Shown here one piece after another: positions 1-8,983 of a stretch of DNA of 64,000 bases (within the stretch, counting starts at the first letter, position 1; each line of letters begins with the position of its first letter). The translations under genes were made by a program, and so were the position numbers. The notes under the pieces are model-generated. The model was not told where the DNA came from. It did no database searches and saw only the letters and a list, made by a program, of their open reading frames with translations. This DNA comes from an uncultured Christensenella sp. (GTDB lineage Bacteria > Bacillota > Clostridia > Christensenellales > UBA1750), in NCBI GenBank assembly GCA_905193155.1, contig CAJJNQ010000003.1:31148-95147 (forward strand), read 5' to 3'.

Positions 1-494
1 GCCAGCTGATCCAGATTGGTGAACAGCCTGGCGCTGGGCAGCCCCCGATGGCCGGAAAGCACGCAGTGCGTCCCCTCGCCGCCCACGGGCAGGCTCGACC
101 ATTCCAGATGCCCCACGGCGATTTGCAGCACCGCGTCGTCCGTGCCGTGATAAATGGGCAGCGCGCAGCCGATCTTCGGGATTTCGACAATCCCCATCAC
201 GCCGTTGCCGGAGGCATTGAGCAGGCTTTCATATTCCCGCTTCTGCTCTTCCGTCAGAGCAAAGGCGTTTTCCCGCTTTGGCAGCGTGCGGTTGTACCGA
301 TGCGCGGCAGCCCACATCTCCTCATATTCCGTGCGGTCGAGCTGCGCCACGTTTTCGGCGTAGCTGGTGATGGTGCGTGTCTGGTGGAGTGAGTTCCAAT
401 AATCGCTGACGGTGGGGTACAGCAGCAGGAACAGTCCTGCAAGGAGCGCCAGCACGAGCAGCAGCGTCATCACGCGATTGCTTTTTTTATTCAT
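1..494 (-). CDS. srtC: Class C (pilus) sortase, 3' end outside window
   Basis: Membrane-anchored transpeptidase expected to polymerise the LPxTG pilin encoded just upstream. The visible 164 residues begin MNKKSNRVM and run into a single N-terminal membrane helix (LLLVLALLAGLFLLLYP), as class C sortases have. The sortase fold start follows (GVMGIVEIPKIGCALPIYHG), then the catalytic histidine context LSGHRGLPSA. The catalytic cysteine (TLxTC) and Arg would lie beyond base 1, so activity cannot be judged. It is last of the visible pilus operon genes, 72 bases after the pilin stop. An inverted repeat (TGCCGCTG near 509 with CAGCGGCA near 545) lies in that gap and may tune expression between pilin and sortase. 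Class C assignment rests on context and the N-terminal layout. Confidence 0.88.
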   Translation of the reverse strand, partial: MNKKSNRVMTLLLVLALLAGLFLLLYPTVSDYWNSLHQTRTITSYAENVAQLDRTEYEEMWAAAHRYNRTLPKRENAFALTEEQKREYESLLNASGNGVMGIVEIPKIGCALPIYHGTDDAVLQIAVGHLEWSSLPVGGEGTHCVLSGHRGLPSARLFTNLDQL

Positions 495-566
495 TGCAGG
501 ATTCTCCCTGCCGCTGTGCGCGAGGGAAACCTTTCCCAACGCCGCAGCGGCAATCCTCTTTGCGTC

Positions 567-1997
567 TTAGTTCTTTGCACTCATGCGCTTGCGGGTCACG
601 AGCAGCACCACCGCCGCCAGCACCAGCGCCGAGCCAACCGCATAGAACACCGTTGTGCCCGCTCCGCCGGTGGAGGGCAGCTCCGCGCCGGTCTGGTTCA
701 GCACCTTGACCTCGTCAATACCATGGGGGTTCTCTTCCGAAACGTTGACCTTCCCCTCGTTGTTAATCGTCACCACGACGGGTTCTTTGAGCACATTGTA
801 ACCCGCAGGGGCCTCGATTTCTTCGAGATAGTAGGTATCGCTGTCCAGTCCGGAGATCGTGAACTTGCCGTCCGCAGGAGAAATAAATACCGTTGCCTTC
901 GTCTTATCGTCCGTCCATCCGGTGATTTTATAGTTTTCATCGGCCTGCGCGTACAGCTTTTTTCCTTCCTCGTTCTTGTACAACACAAACTTCGCATCGG
1001 GACGAGCAGTCTCGTTGCCATCCTTCAGTTCATACTTGAATACGCCAAATTTCCAGGTATAGGTCTTGGTCTGATCGGGCGCAGTCGTAAACTGACCATT
1101 TTCACCATAGGTCAGCTTGCTCTCGTTGTCGTTGCCATTGTCGCCAATGACCGCCTGATTATTCACCGTCGCGGTGTAGGAAATCACGATGCTGTCATTT
1201 GCCTTGAGGGCATCGCAGAAAGCCTGCGTGAATACGACATGGAAGGTGCAACCGTCTCCAAGTTCGGTCGTCTTTACCGTGTAATTCGCCATGTTAACCG
1301 CAGTGCCGTTCAGCGTAACCTTCACACTGTCAGCTCCATCAAAGGTCAAGCCTGCCGACATTTGATCGTGGAAGATGTAGTTCTGTGTGCCGGCCTGCGC
1401 GGTGACGGTGCTGCGGAAGTTCGCGGTCTGGCCGATGTCCGCATCGTTTTTGTCACCAAACTGGTGGTTGGAATCCTCCTCCACCTTCTTTTCGTTGGTG
1501 GGTGCGGCATTCTTTTCCTTCATCGTCACATCAGGATTGGTCGTATTCAGCGCGCACAGCGTGCCCAGCGTGGAATCGACAAGGTAATAACCAAGGTCAA
1601 GGCCCTCGAATTTGACCGTCGTGGAATCCGCCTTTTTCACGCCCTGATTCACGATGCTGTTATCCGCAGCATATTTCTGCGCCAGTTTGGCAAAGGCCGC
1701 CGCATCAGCGCCCTTCACCCAGGTTACATAGCCCAGCTCATTGGTTGCAAGATACACGTCTTTAATGTCCGTGCTTTCAGCAAAGGCTTTCCAAACAGCA
1801 TTCGCTTTGTAGGCATACGCGCCGCTCTGCGCGTCATAGCTTTCCAGGTCGAGCATCCGATAGATGGTATAGGTCTGATCCACAACCGCGTTGTCGATCG
1901 TGATGCTTCCCTCACCTGCGGCGAATACATTCACCGTCAGCGTCAGCAGCATTGCAAGCGCCAGCAGCAGGCCGGCCAGCTTTTTTGCGTTCCTCAT
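567..1997 (-). CDS. LPxTG backbone pilin with isopeptide-forming domains
   Basis: Major pilin subunit for a sortase-built covalent pilus on the cell surface. It has a Sec signal peptide (MRNAKKLAGLLLALAMLL, cleavage near NVFA-AG) and a fimbrial D2-type middle. A pilin-motif-like lysine segment (NPDVTMKEKN, about residues 176-185) would be used for polymerisation. A C-terminal Cna-B/SpaA-like domain carries an E-box (YYLEEIEAPAGY, about residue 390). The cell-wall sorting signal is ELPSTGG near residue 438, then a hydrophobic helix and the RKRMSAKN tail. At 476 aa it is the usual backbone-pilin length. The start has AGGAG seven bases upstream. It sits between the tip adhesin and sortase C, the standard order for such operons. 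The lysine assignment is inferred from position, not proven. Confidence 0.92.
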   Translation of the reverse strand: MRNAKKLAGLLLALAMLLTLTVNVFAAGEGSITIDNAVVDQTYTIYRMLDLESYDAQSGAYAYKANAVWKAFAESTDIKDVYLATNELGYVTWVKGADAAAFAKLAQKYAADNSIVNQGVKKADSTTVKFEGLDLGYYLVDSTLGTLCALNTTNPDVTMKEKNAAPTNEKKVEEDSNHQFGDKNDADIGQTANFRSTVTAQAGTQNYIFHDQMSAGLTFDGADSVKVTLNGTAVNMANYTVKTTELGDGCTFHVVFTQAFCDALKANDSIVISYTATVNNQAVIGDNGNDNESKLTYGENGQFTTAPDQTKTYTWKFGVFKYELKDGNETARPDAKFVLYKNEEGKKLYAQADENYKITGWTDDKTKATVFISPADGKFTISGLDSDTYYLEEIEAPAGYNVLKEPVVVTINNEGKVNVSEENPHGIDEVKVLNQTGAELPSTGGAGTTVFYAVGSALVLAAVVLLVTRKRMSAKN

Positions 1998-2046
1998 AAA
2001 CTCCTCATTCCCTTTCTTGAATAATTTGTTGACGTTTTTTGCGGCT

Positions 2047-5000
2047 TCAGAAAGACGTGTGATTCTCCCTTCTGCGCCGGGTGTATTTTGCCAACAGGAG
2101 TGCAGCCGATCCTGCGATCAGCAGTCCGCCTGCGGTAAACGGAAGCGTACCGGCCCCGCCGGTGGAGGGCAGTTCGTAATAGGTATTGTTGACGACGGCG
2201 GCGTTTTCTCCCCAGGTTCCCGTCGTTTTGTCGGGATGCGTGACCGTGACGGAAACCTTATCGTAGGCCACAGCCACCCGATAGGTATCGCCGTTTGCAG
2301 CGTAGCCCGCGGGCACCGTTGTTTCCTTGAGGATGTAGGTGTGCCCGGAGGGAATGTCGGTAAAGCTCACCTCGCCGTCCGTGCCAGACGTTGCCGTCTG
2401 CTCCGGCACAGAGACGCTGGTTTTGCCGTCGCCGCGGCAGACAGGGCACTTCGCGTTGTCGTGGCTGAGCGTGAACACCGCGCCGGGCAGCGCGTTGCCG
2501 CGGTTGTCCCTCTTGGTGAATTCCAGCTCACCTAAGTAACCGTGTACCGACGGAATCGGGAATTCGATCTCCTTTTTGTCCGATACTCCCGTCGAGCTCA
2601 CAATGCGGTAGGTCAGCGTTGTTTTATCATTGGTGGGATAAATCGCTTCTTCTTTGAAGCTGCACTGTTCATTTTCCAGGCGCACGCGGTAGACCAGTTC
2701 GTAGGTATAAGCGGTCTTTCCGTCGCCCGCGTTCTGCAAAGTATAGCCGGAGTTCTTCAAATCCCAATGAATCGTGTCGTTCTCGAACTTCGCGGTGTTT
2801 TCCGCACTTTCGTCGTGTGTGCCGCGTACTTCATCACCACACTGACTGCGGTTTTTGTCGTAGAGACCGATGAACTCCACATTCCGCACGTTTTCAGGCG
2901 CCGGCAGCGGGTCGCTGGCCACCCAGTCGGCCTCGCTGCTGATCTGCGTGGTTTCCTTAATCTGCTGGAAGATGTCGTTATAGGCATCCTTCAGCCCCTC
3001 GGCATTGGTGCTGTCATAGTAATAACCGGAACCGATGCTGACGCGCAGCCAGTTCTTGTAGGCTTCCGTGCTGGTTGCGTCACCGATTTCGTAGGTTGTT
3101 CCCGTGCGATCCACGACGGAGAATCCGTTAGCTTTCTCACTCTGAGCAATGTATTGTTGTATCGTCTGCCCGCCCACATCCACGCCGACAGAGAAGATCG
3201 TCGTACCGCTGCCTTTGATCGAATGGGCCATATTTCCGGCACGAATGGCCGCTTCATCAGAGTAACTCGTGCCATAAGCGCAGGGCTTATTCAAAACGTG
3301 ATCTCTGAATCTTTCCCCCGCAGAATCATATGGGTCATATCCGAAATAACCGGAACTGATATAGGTCGTCGGGAAACCGTCGCTCAGGAAGATGATGAAT
3401 TTATTCTGATTAGCTGCTCCGCTCAGCATATCTTGCGCCAGCTTCAAACCAGCCTCGATGTTCGTAAATCGACTGTGCGAACCGTTATATCCGCTTGCAT
3501 TTATGATATTTCCGGTCTGCGTCCTCATGATGTTTTTCAATGTTTTTGTCTGATCTCTGTTTGCGCAGGCTTGCAGATCAAAAATCTTATGCGCATCGGT
3601 ATTAAATGCGACATAGCCGACCTTGCTGATTCCCAGCGAGTTATTCTCCGCAAAATGGTCAAGGAACTGTTCTGCCGCATCCATTGCCGCCTTATATCGG
3701 GTAGAATTGCCAAATTTTGAATTCATCGTGTTCGAAATATCCATCACGATCACGACGGCCATATCCGGTTCCTTGACGACTTCCTCAATCCTCTGGCTGG
3801 TCCGAACGCGAAGCGTGATGTCAAACACATTCTCCAGCTCCGTCCCGGCAATGGTCTTGCTCACCGCTACGCCGTCCTCGTCGTTCCTGGTTTCTCCGCC
3901 GGGGTTATTCACCTGCACACCCGAAGGCGTGCTATCCTGTGCCGCAACCGCAAGAGACGGCATCCGCACCGCTTCCTTCTGTACTGCGCAGGCGCTGCTG
4001 CTGTATTCCTCAAACCAGCCGCTGTCGCGCAGGAGCATCCAGTTCGTGCCCACCGCAGCCTCCGCGATGGAATTGAGGTCGCTACCGTAGAGCAGCACAT
4101 CGAGCCGCGCGATCAACGCCGTGAAGCTTTCCTCGGTGAGCTCGCCCAGCGCAAGGGCTTCTTCCAGCCGGACACGCAGCGCTTCGATCGCGGCCATCGT
4201 CTCGTCGGAGAGCGCTTCACCCTCCTGCGCGGCGGTTGTTTCCAACACTTCGATCTCCGCAGCGAACTGTGCGCCGATCTGCTGCATTTCTTCCTCGGTC
4301 AGCTCTGCGCGAACGATCATCGGCGCAGTGGTCACGGTGCGCTTTTCCGCTGTGCCGTGCGCCGCACAGACGCCATCCCAGGTGTTCTGCTCCAGCGCTG
4401 CGCTGATTTGCAGCGAAAGGCTTGCGCCGGGCGCAGTCTTCTGCAGCGCCACGACGATGGGTTCCGTGTATTCCCCGGGAATCACGGCCGCGCCGTCCTT
4501 CCCGCTCAGGCGGTAAGTGCCCGCCAGCACCTGACAGGGCTGCATCACGCCATTCCATTCGCAGGTTTCCGCCGCAACAGCCGCGTTTTCCAGCCAGGAC
4601 ATCTGTGCAAGGTCGAACGCCGCCTGTTCCGCCGTCAGCGGCAACACGCACTCGATGCGCACATTCGCCGCGCCGTATTCGTCCTCCGCACGATAGGGGC
4701 TGAGCTTCATGCTCAGCACGTACTGCACGCTGCGCGCCGCCGTCGCTCCCTTCGGCTCGTTCAGCATGCCTGTGCTCACCGAAAGCTCTGCCACGAAGGC
4801 GGCATCATCCTGCAAGGCTTCAAGCGCAGGGGCTTTAACCTCCGCCCACGCCTTTTCCAGCGCAATCATCTTCTCCGCGTTGGACACAGCCTTTTTCTGC
4901 CCGTCGGTCAGGGCGTCATAGTTCTTGCGCGCCGCGGCCAGCACATCGCTGATCCGGCGGTAAAGTGCGCGCGCCGCGGCATTCTCCACGGTCTGCTCCA

Positions 5001-5874
5001 ACTTTTCCTGCCCGTCCTTGATATCGGGCAGCGCGGCAATCTGCGCCTCCACCGCTTTGGCCTGCGCCTGTTCTTCCTCAGTCAGTGTGGAGACATCATC
5101 CTTGGCATGGTTGTGCTCTTCCAGCCCGCAAATCGGCTCATCCCCGCCCTGCGTCAGGCAGGCTTCGTTGTGCTGATGTTCCAGTACCTCCAACTTCCCG
5201 CAGGCCAGCGCACCGTTTGCGTCCCGGCAGGCGTCTGTATGCTCGTGGAGCTGGATCTCCGGCTTGCCGCAGACCGGCACGGGTTCGGCAGGCCGTGCCA
5301 GTTCAGCGATAGCAGCCGCCTCCGCCGGTTCTTCCATGCTCTGCGCACTCTGCTGCACAGGAAGATCAGCGGACGTTTCCTTTGCAGCCGACGTTTCTTC
5401 CGTCACGGGATCTGTCGGCTCTGCGGCAGGTTCAGGCTCCGTTGTCGTTTCCGGCAGCGGTTCTTCCTTCTCATCGGCGGCGGGCTGCGCATAACAACCT
5501 GCGCTATGCGTATGCACTTCGATCTCCGGCAGACTGCACCAGAGCTTGCCGCTCGCATCGTAACAGGCGACGTCATGGCGATGTACGACGAAGCCCGCTT
5601 CCCCACAGCTCAGTGCGCCGCTGCCGTCGTAGCAATCCTGCGCATGCCGGTGCGCGCAATAGGTGCAGGAAGGTCCGGAAGCAAAGCATTCCTCGGTGTG
5701 CTGATGCTCGGGAATGCCGCAGGAATGTTCCAGCGTGATGGCGGGCAGGATCAGCGCGTAAGCCGTGCAGAACACCATCACTGCGGCCAGCACCGTGACG
5801 ATGGTTCGTCTGCGCCGCTTTCTCCGCTCCATCCGAGTCAGGCGCTGCAAACCGCGCCGCAAATTCGCATCCAT
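2047..5874 (-). CDS. vWA-domain tip pilin/adhesin with LPxTG anchor
   Basis: Large surface adhesin (1275 aa), probably the pilus tip. A basic N-terminus (RRKRRRR) precedes one signal/membrane helix (residues 24-47). Next comes a Cys/His-rich stretch to about residue 260 with seven H-x-H units, most followed by a cysteine (EHQHTEECF, AHRHAQDCY, VHRHDVACY and others), broken by a Glu/Pro/Thr-rich linker. A helical region includes YDALTDGQKKAV. The von Willebrand A domain spans about 690-960, with a MIDAS-like VVIVMDISNTMNS; the usual DxSxS is here DISNT. A SpaA/Cna-B domain near 1110-1200 contains YILKETTVPAGY. ELPSTGG lies near 1235, followed by a helix and TRRRREN. The start is supported by GGAGG. 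It lies between signal peptidase and backbone pilin in the same operon. Confidence 0.9.
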   Translation of the reverse strand: MDANLRRGLQRLTRMERRKRRRRTIVTVLAAVMVFCTAYALILPAITLEHSCGIPEHQHTEECFASGPSCTYCAHRHAQDCYDGSGALSCGEAGFVVHRHDVACYDASGKLWCSLPEIEVHTHSAGCYAQPAADEKEEPLPETTTEPEPAAEPTDPVTEETSAAKETSADLPVQQSAQSMEEPAEAAAIAELARPAEPVPVCGKPEIQLHEHTDACRDANGALACGKLEVLEHQHNEACLTQGGDEPICGLEEHNHAKDDVSTLTEEEQAQAKAVEAQIAALPDIKDGQEKLEQTVENAAARALYRRISDVLAAARKNYDALTDGQKKAVSNAEKMIALEKAWAEVKAPALEALQDDAAFVAELSVSTGMLNEPKGATAARSVQYVLSMKLSPYRAEDEYGAANVRIECVLPLTAEQAAFDLAQMSWLENAAVAAETCEWNGVMQPCQVLAGTYRLSGKDGAAVIPGEYTEPIVVALQKTAPGASLSLQISAALEQNTWDGVCAAHGTAEKRTVTTAPMIVRAELTEEEMQQIGAQFAAEIEVLETTAAQEGEALSDETMAAIEALRVRLEEALALGELTEESFTALIARLDVLLYGSDLNSIAEAAVGTNWMLLRDSGWFEEYSSSACAVQKEAVRMPSLAVAAQDSTPSGVQVNNPGGETRNDEDGVAVSKTIAGTELENVFDITLRVRTSQRIEEVVKEPDMAVVIVMDISNTMNSKFGNSTRYKAAMDAAEQFLDHFAENNSLGISKVGYVAFNTDAHKIFDLQACANRDQTKTLKNIMRTQTGNIINASGYNGSHSRFTNIEAGLKLAQDMLSGAANQNKFIIFLSDGFPTTYISSGYFGYDPYDSAGERFRDHVLNKPCAYGTSYSDEAAIRAGNMAHSIKGSGTTIFSVGVDVGGQTIQQYIAQSEKANGFSVVDRTGTTYEIGDATSTEAYKNWLRVSIGSGYYYDSTNAEGLKDAYNDIFQQIKETTQISSEADWVASDPLPAPENVRNVEFIGLYDKNRSQCGDEVRGTHDESAENTAKFENDTIHWDLKNSGYTLQNAGDGKTAYTYELVYRVRLENEQCSFKEEAIYPTNDKTTLTYRIVSSTGVSDKKEIEFPIPSVHGYLGELEFTKRDNRGNALPGAVFTLSHDNAKCPVCRGDGKTSVSVPEQTATSGTDGEVSFTDIPSGHTYILKETTVPAGYAANGDTYRVAVAYDKVSVTVTHPDKTTGTWGENAAVVNNTYYELPSTGGAGTLPFTAGGLLIAGSAALLLAKYTRRRRENHTSF

Positions 5875-5890
5875 CCAGCCTTCACCTCCC

Positions 5891-6472
5891 CTATTTGAGA
5901 CGGCCCATCTGATTCAGCGGCCAGACACGGAACACGATCTTGCCCACGATCTGTTCTTCCGAAACGCAGCCAACCGTGCTGCTGCGGGAGTCCACCGAGG
6001 TCGAGCGGTGGTCACCCATGCAGAAATAGCGGTTTTCCGGCACCTGATAGGGCAGTTCCAGATCGCAGTCGCCCACCGCTTTCTCCGTCAAATCATCTTC
6101 CTCCAGCCGCCGGCCGTCCACATAGACGCTGCCGTTTTCATCCATGTCCACCCATTGCCCGGGCAACGCGATGCAGCGCTTGACGAGGATTTTGTTTCCT
6201 ATGTAAAAAGCGACGAGGTCGCCCGCGGCAAAATCCGATTCCTTGATCGAGACGACGATATCGCCCTCCCGCAGCGTCGGTGTCATGGAGCTGCCGTAAA
6301 TCTGCAAAACCGGCATCCAGATCGTGGCCACGAGCACAGCCACAGCCGCCGCCACGATCAGCGTGCAGATTGTGCTGCGCAGCGCGCTGCGGTAGCGGCT
6401 GCGATAGCGCACGCGCGCAAGCTCGGTTTGCAGCTGATCCAGAGACGGGATTTCCTTTGCTGATTTTTTCAT
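5891..6472 (-). CDS. lepB: Signal peptidase I of the pilus operon
   Basis: Membrane serine/lysine protease that removes signal peptides, here probably for the adhesin and pilin of the same operon. At 193 aa it is a short Gram-positive form with one N-terminal membrane helix (ICTLIVAAAVAVLVATIWMP). The catalytic serine is in box B (YGSSMTPTLREGD), the lysine in VKRCIALPGQ, and box E is FCMGDHRSTSVDSR. Its ATG overlaps the stop of the upstream coiled-coil gene by 4 nt, and the adhesin gene follows 16 bases downstream, so translation is coupled across the three. Dedicated signal peptidases are known in sortase pilus loci. The family call is firm; substrate specificity is inferred from location. 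Confidence 0.95.
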   Translation of the reverse strand: MKKSAKEIPSLDQLQTELARVRYRSRYRSALRSTICTLIVAAAVAVLVATIWMPVLQIYGSSMTPTLREGDIVVSIKESDFAAGDLVAFYIGNKILVKRCIALPGQWVDMDENGSVYVDGRRLEEDDLTEKAVGDCDLELPYQVPENRYFCMGDHRSTSVDSRSSTVGCVSEEQIVGKIVFRVWPLNQMGRLK

Positions 6473-6969
6473 GCCTTTGCTTTTCTCTCCGTAGCTTTCA
6501 ATAGATCTGCCAATTCCTCATGCTCCCGATAAAAGCTCTCCATCTTGCGGGAGACCCTTTCCCAATAGGCGTTTGAATCCTGCTCGGCCTTGCGGAGCAT
6601 CTCCGCGCAGCGGGCTTCGGCTTCCTGCACCGTTTGATCGGCCTGCACCTGCGCTTTCTTCAGCATTTCCTCCGCCCTTTCACGGCTCTCCTGCTCCCGC
6701 TGCGCACAAACCGCCTCCTGCCGCCGGCTCAAGTTTTGGATGTTTTCCGTATATTGCTCACAGGCGTTCTGCGCGGCCTCAAACACGCCGTTGAGCCGCA
6801 GCGAAGCTTCCGCGATCGATCCCGCCTCATCCAACGCAATCCGGCGGCTGCAAAGCGCTTCCTCAGCGGCTTTCAGTTCTTTCTGCGCCCTTTGCAGCTC
6901 CTGGCTCTGGCGGATCAGCATTTCCAGCAATTCTGCGCGGGTCAGGCGGCGGATTTCCTTTTCCGTCAT
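6469..6969 (-). CDS. Coiled-coil protein at head of pilus operon, function unknown
   Basis: A 166-aa cytoplasmic protein without signal peptide or membrane helix. Most of it is charged alpha-helix with heptad character (ELQRAQKELKAAEEAL and later EQESRERAEEMLKKAQVQAD), reminiscent of DivIVA or ATP-synthase-b-like coiled coils. The N-terminus (TEKEIRRLTRAELLEML) looks like a short helical module. It is the first gene after the putative operon promoter, has GGAGGAAGG before its ATG, and overlaps the signal peptidase gene by 4 nt. I do not recognise a named family. A scaffold for placing the pilus machinery is one guess from context only. Confidence 0.8.
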   Translation of the reverse strand: MTEKEIRRLTRAELLEMLIRQSQELQRAQKELKAAEEALCSRRIALDEAGSIAEASLRLNGVFEAAQNACEQYTENIQNLSRRQEAVCAQREQESRERAEEMLKKAQVQADQTVQEAEARCAEMLRKAEQDSNAYWERVSRKMESFYREHEELADLLKATERKAKA

Positions 6970-7062
6970 GTTCCTTCCTCCTTTTCACACAAGAACCTCT
7001 ATGCTTTCCTGTCCCGGCTTATGCCTCCATGTATTTCCAAGTTTTCCATATAGCGCAGGAAA

Positions 7063-7090
7063 AGTGTATTTTGAAGTATATAGCTGTAAA
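7063..7090 (-). promoter_or_regulatory. Putative sigma70-type promoter of pilus operon
   Basis: On the minus strand, TTTACA (7090-7085) and TACACT (7068-7063) are separated by 16 bases, in the AT-rich gap about 95 bases upstream of the first pilus-operon gene. It is the best -35/-10 pair I find between that gene and the terminator at 7112-7172. Confidence 0.45.
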
Positions 7091-7111
7091 TTCATTCAAT
7101 TTATTTCAATC

Positions 7112-7172
7112 AAAAAAAGACGCATCGTTCAATGAGAAGTCGTTTTCTTCTCTGAACGACACGTCCTTTTTT
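7112..7172 (-). terminator. Rho-independent terminator after ABC exporter operon
   Basis: A long imperfect hairpin (GACG..TCGTTCA / TGAACGA..CGTC plus GAGAAG/CTTCTC) is flanked by an A-run on one side and a T-run on the other. It can therefore stop transcription from either side. It lies directly after the stop of the ABC gene ending at 7184. Confidence 0.75.
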
Positions 7173-7183
7173 CAATGGCTGTA

Positions 7184-8983
7184 TCAAACGTAATACCGCG
7201 CCTGCGCCGCGAACATCCGGCGGTAAAGCCCTTCCTGCGCCATCAGCTCCTTATGGGAGCCGCACTGCGTCACGCCGCCGTTTTCAAACACCGCCACGCG
7301 GTCGCAGAACTTACAGGAGGACAGTCTGTGGGAGATAAACAGCGCGGTCTTGTGCTCCACGAGCTGATTCAGATGCCCATAGATTTCTGCCTCCGCGATG
7401 GGATCGAGCGCTGCGGTCGGCTCGTCCATCACCACGATGGGCGAATCCTTGTAAAGCGCGCGGGCAATGGCCATCTTCTGCCGCTCGCCGCCGGAAAACT
7501 CCACGCCTTCCTCGTCAAACAACCGATAGACCGAGGTTTCCGCCCCGTGCGGCGTGCTTTCCAGCACCTTATCCAGGTCGAGCTTGCGCAGCACTTCGTG
7601 CAGACGCTCCTCATCCCCGTCCGGTCCGATGCAAATATTCTCCTTCACCGAAAAGGCCAGCAGCTTGAAGTCCTGAAACACCACGGCAAATTGCTTCAGA
7701 GTTTCCTCACGGCTCATGGTGCGGATGTCCCTGCCGCCCAGATAGATCGTGCCCTCGTCCGGTTCGTAGAGCCGCAGCAAAAGCTTGATCATCGTGGTCT
7801 TGCCTGCGCCGTTTTCACCGACCACCGCCAGCCGCTCGCCTCTTTTGATGGTGAAGCAGAGGTCCTTGAGCGTGGGTTCCGCCGCTCTTGGATAGGTGAA
7901 GGACACATGGTCGAACACCACGGCGTCCTCCCCCGTTAATTCGGGCACAGGTTCGCTGCCCTGTGAAAGCACCGGCGGCAAGTTCATGTATTCCCCGAAG
8001 GGCGCGACCATCTTTAGCGCTCCGTAGAAATTCATCGCCGAAGTCACTGCGGTCATGACGGACGAGGCAAAGCTCACCGCCGCCGCCGTCAGCATCACAA
8101 AATCTGCAATGGAAAGCCCCTTTTGCACGGTCTGCACCGCCAGCATCGCGTAAATCAGCGCGACAACGCCCTGCGCAATCGCCGCACGTCCCGCCTGACA
8201 TGCGCCGGATTTGGTGTAGTTGCCGAAGCACACCCGCCAGAGTTCGTCCACCGTGTCTTTCATCCGCGTGGTCATCAGCGGCTCCGCTTCAAACAAACGA
8301 ATGTCCTTGCCGTAGGAAAAATCCGTAAAGATCGAAAACAGATAGCTCAAAATCCGGTTGCCGTCCGCCATCTCCATCGTCATACCGCTTAGGTATTTCA
8401 CCTGCAAGCGCAGCAGCACCAGCGACACCGCCGTAGCTGCCAGCAGCAAACCCAGCAAACCGCCGGACAGGCGCGCGAGGATGAACAGCATCCCCAGCGC
8501 CGTCAGCAATGCGGGCAGCCCGTTGCCCAGCGCCCAGCCGAACGCGCCCGCCAGGCCGCCCTGCGTCATGCGCCCCTGCATGAACTGCTGCACCATTTTG
8601 AGCACTTCCGGGTCCTCCAGATAAGGATAATCCATCGTCAGCGTGCGGTCCGCCAGGACGCGGTCGGTCAGGTTGTTGAACTTCGCGTTCGCCCGATCCC
8701 GCCGCAGCGAAAGATAGCCGCTCAGCCAATAGATCAGACCGGAAAACCCCGCCGCCGCGATCGTCAGCAGCAGCAAACGTGCAGGGTTGCGCGCCCCGCT
8801 CAATTCCTCCAACACGAGCTTGGGCAGCAGCACCGCCACAAAGGGCTTAGCCGCCTCCGCAAGCCCCGCCGCCAGCAGCAAAAACAGATAGGACGGCTGA
8901 TATTTCACCATGATTTGCAGCGAGAGCTTCAGTGTGCGCATGGTGGCGCGGAAGCCGAAGGCTTTTTTTCGTTCTTCACTCAC
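7184..8983 (-). CDS. ABC exporter half-transporter B (permease-ATPase)
   Basis: Fused six-helix membrane domain (about residues 20-310) and ATPase domain (about 350-595) of an exporter that should pair with the 602-aa subunit upstream. ATPase motifs are Walker A GENGAGKTT, signature FSGGERQK, Walker B IVVMDEPTAALD and switch histidine FISHRLSS. I chose the GTG at 8983, giving 599 aa: it has GGAGG nine bases upstream and shares GTGA with the stop of the small ORF before it. An in-frame extension to 9109 would cover that ORF and looks spurious. Both subunits keep intact ATPase motifs. The substrate is unknown; lipid, peptide or drug are all possible. Confidence 0.92.
   Translation of the reverse strand: MSEERKKAFGFRATMRTLKLSLQIMVKYQPSYLFLLLAAGLAEAAKPFVAVLLPKLVLEELSGARNPARLLLLTIAAAGFSGLIYWLSGYLSLRRDRANAKFNNLTDRVLADRTLTMDYPYLEDPEVLKMVQQFMQGRMTQGGLAGAFGWALGNGLPALLTALGMLFILARLSGGLLGLLLAATAVSLVLLRLQVKYLSGMTMEMADGNRILSYLFSIFTDFSYGKDIRLFEAEPLMTTRMKDTVDELWRVCFGNYTKSGACQAGRAAIAQGVVALIYAMLAVQTVQKGLSIADFVMLTAAAVSFASSVMTAVTSAMNFYGALKMVAPFGEYMNLPPVLSQGSEPVPELTGEDAVVFDHVSFTYPRAAEPTLKDLCFTIKRGERLAVVGENGAGKTTMIKLLLRLYEPDEGTIYLGGRDIRTMSREETLKQFAVVFQDFKLLAFSVKENICIGPDGDEERLHEVLRKLDLDKVLESTPHGAETSVYRLFDEEGVEFSGGERQKMAIARALYKDSPIVVMDEPTAALDPIAEAEIYGHLNQLVEHKTALFISHRLSSCKFCDRVAVFENGGVTQCGSHKELMAQEGLYRRMFAAQARYYV

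Noticed and set aside
516..2024. Long plus-strand open frame opposite the backbone pilin
   Set aside because: Antisense to a clear LPxTG pilin; low-complexity translation with no domain. The same holds for long antisense frames at 4357-5898, 9512-10894, 11546-12679, 13538-14665, 18883-20259, 21131-23116, 23261-24940, 28149-29552, 46558-47544, 55455-56786 and 60019-61338, which arise from GC-rich codon bias.
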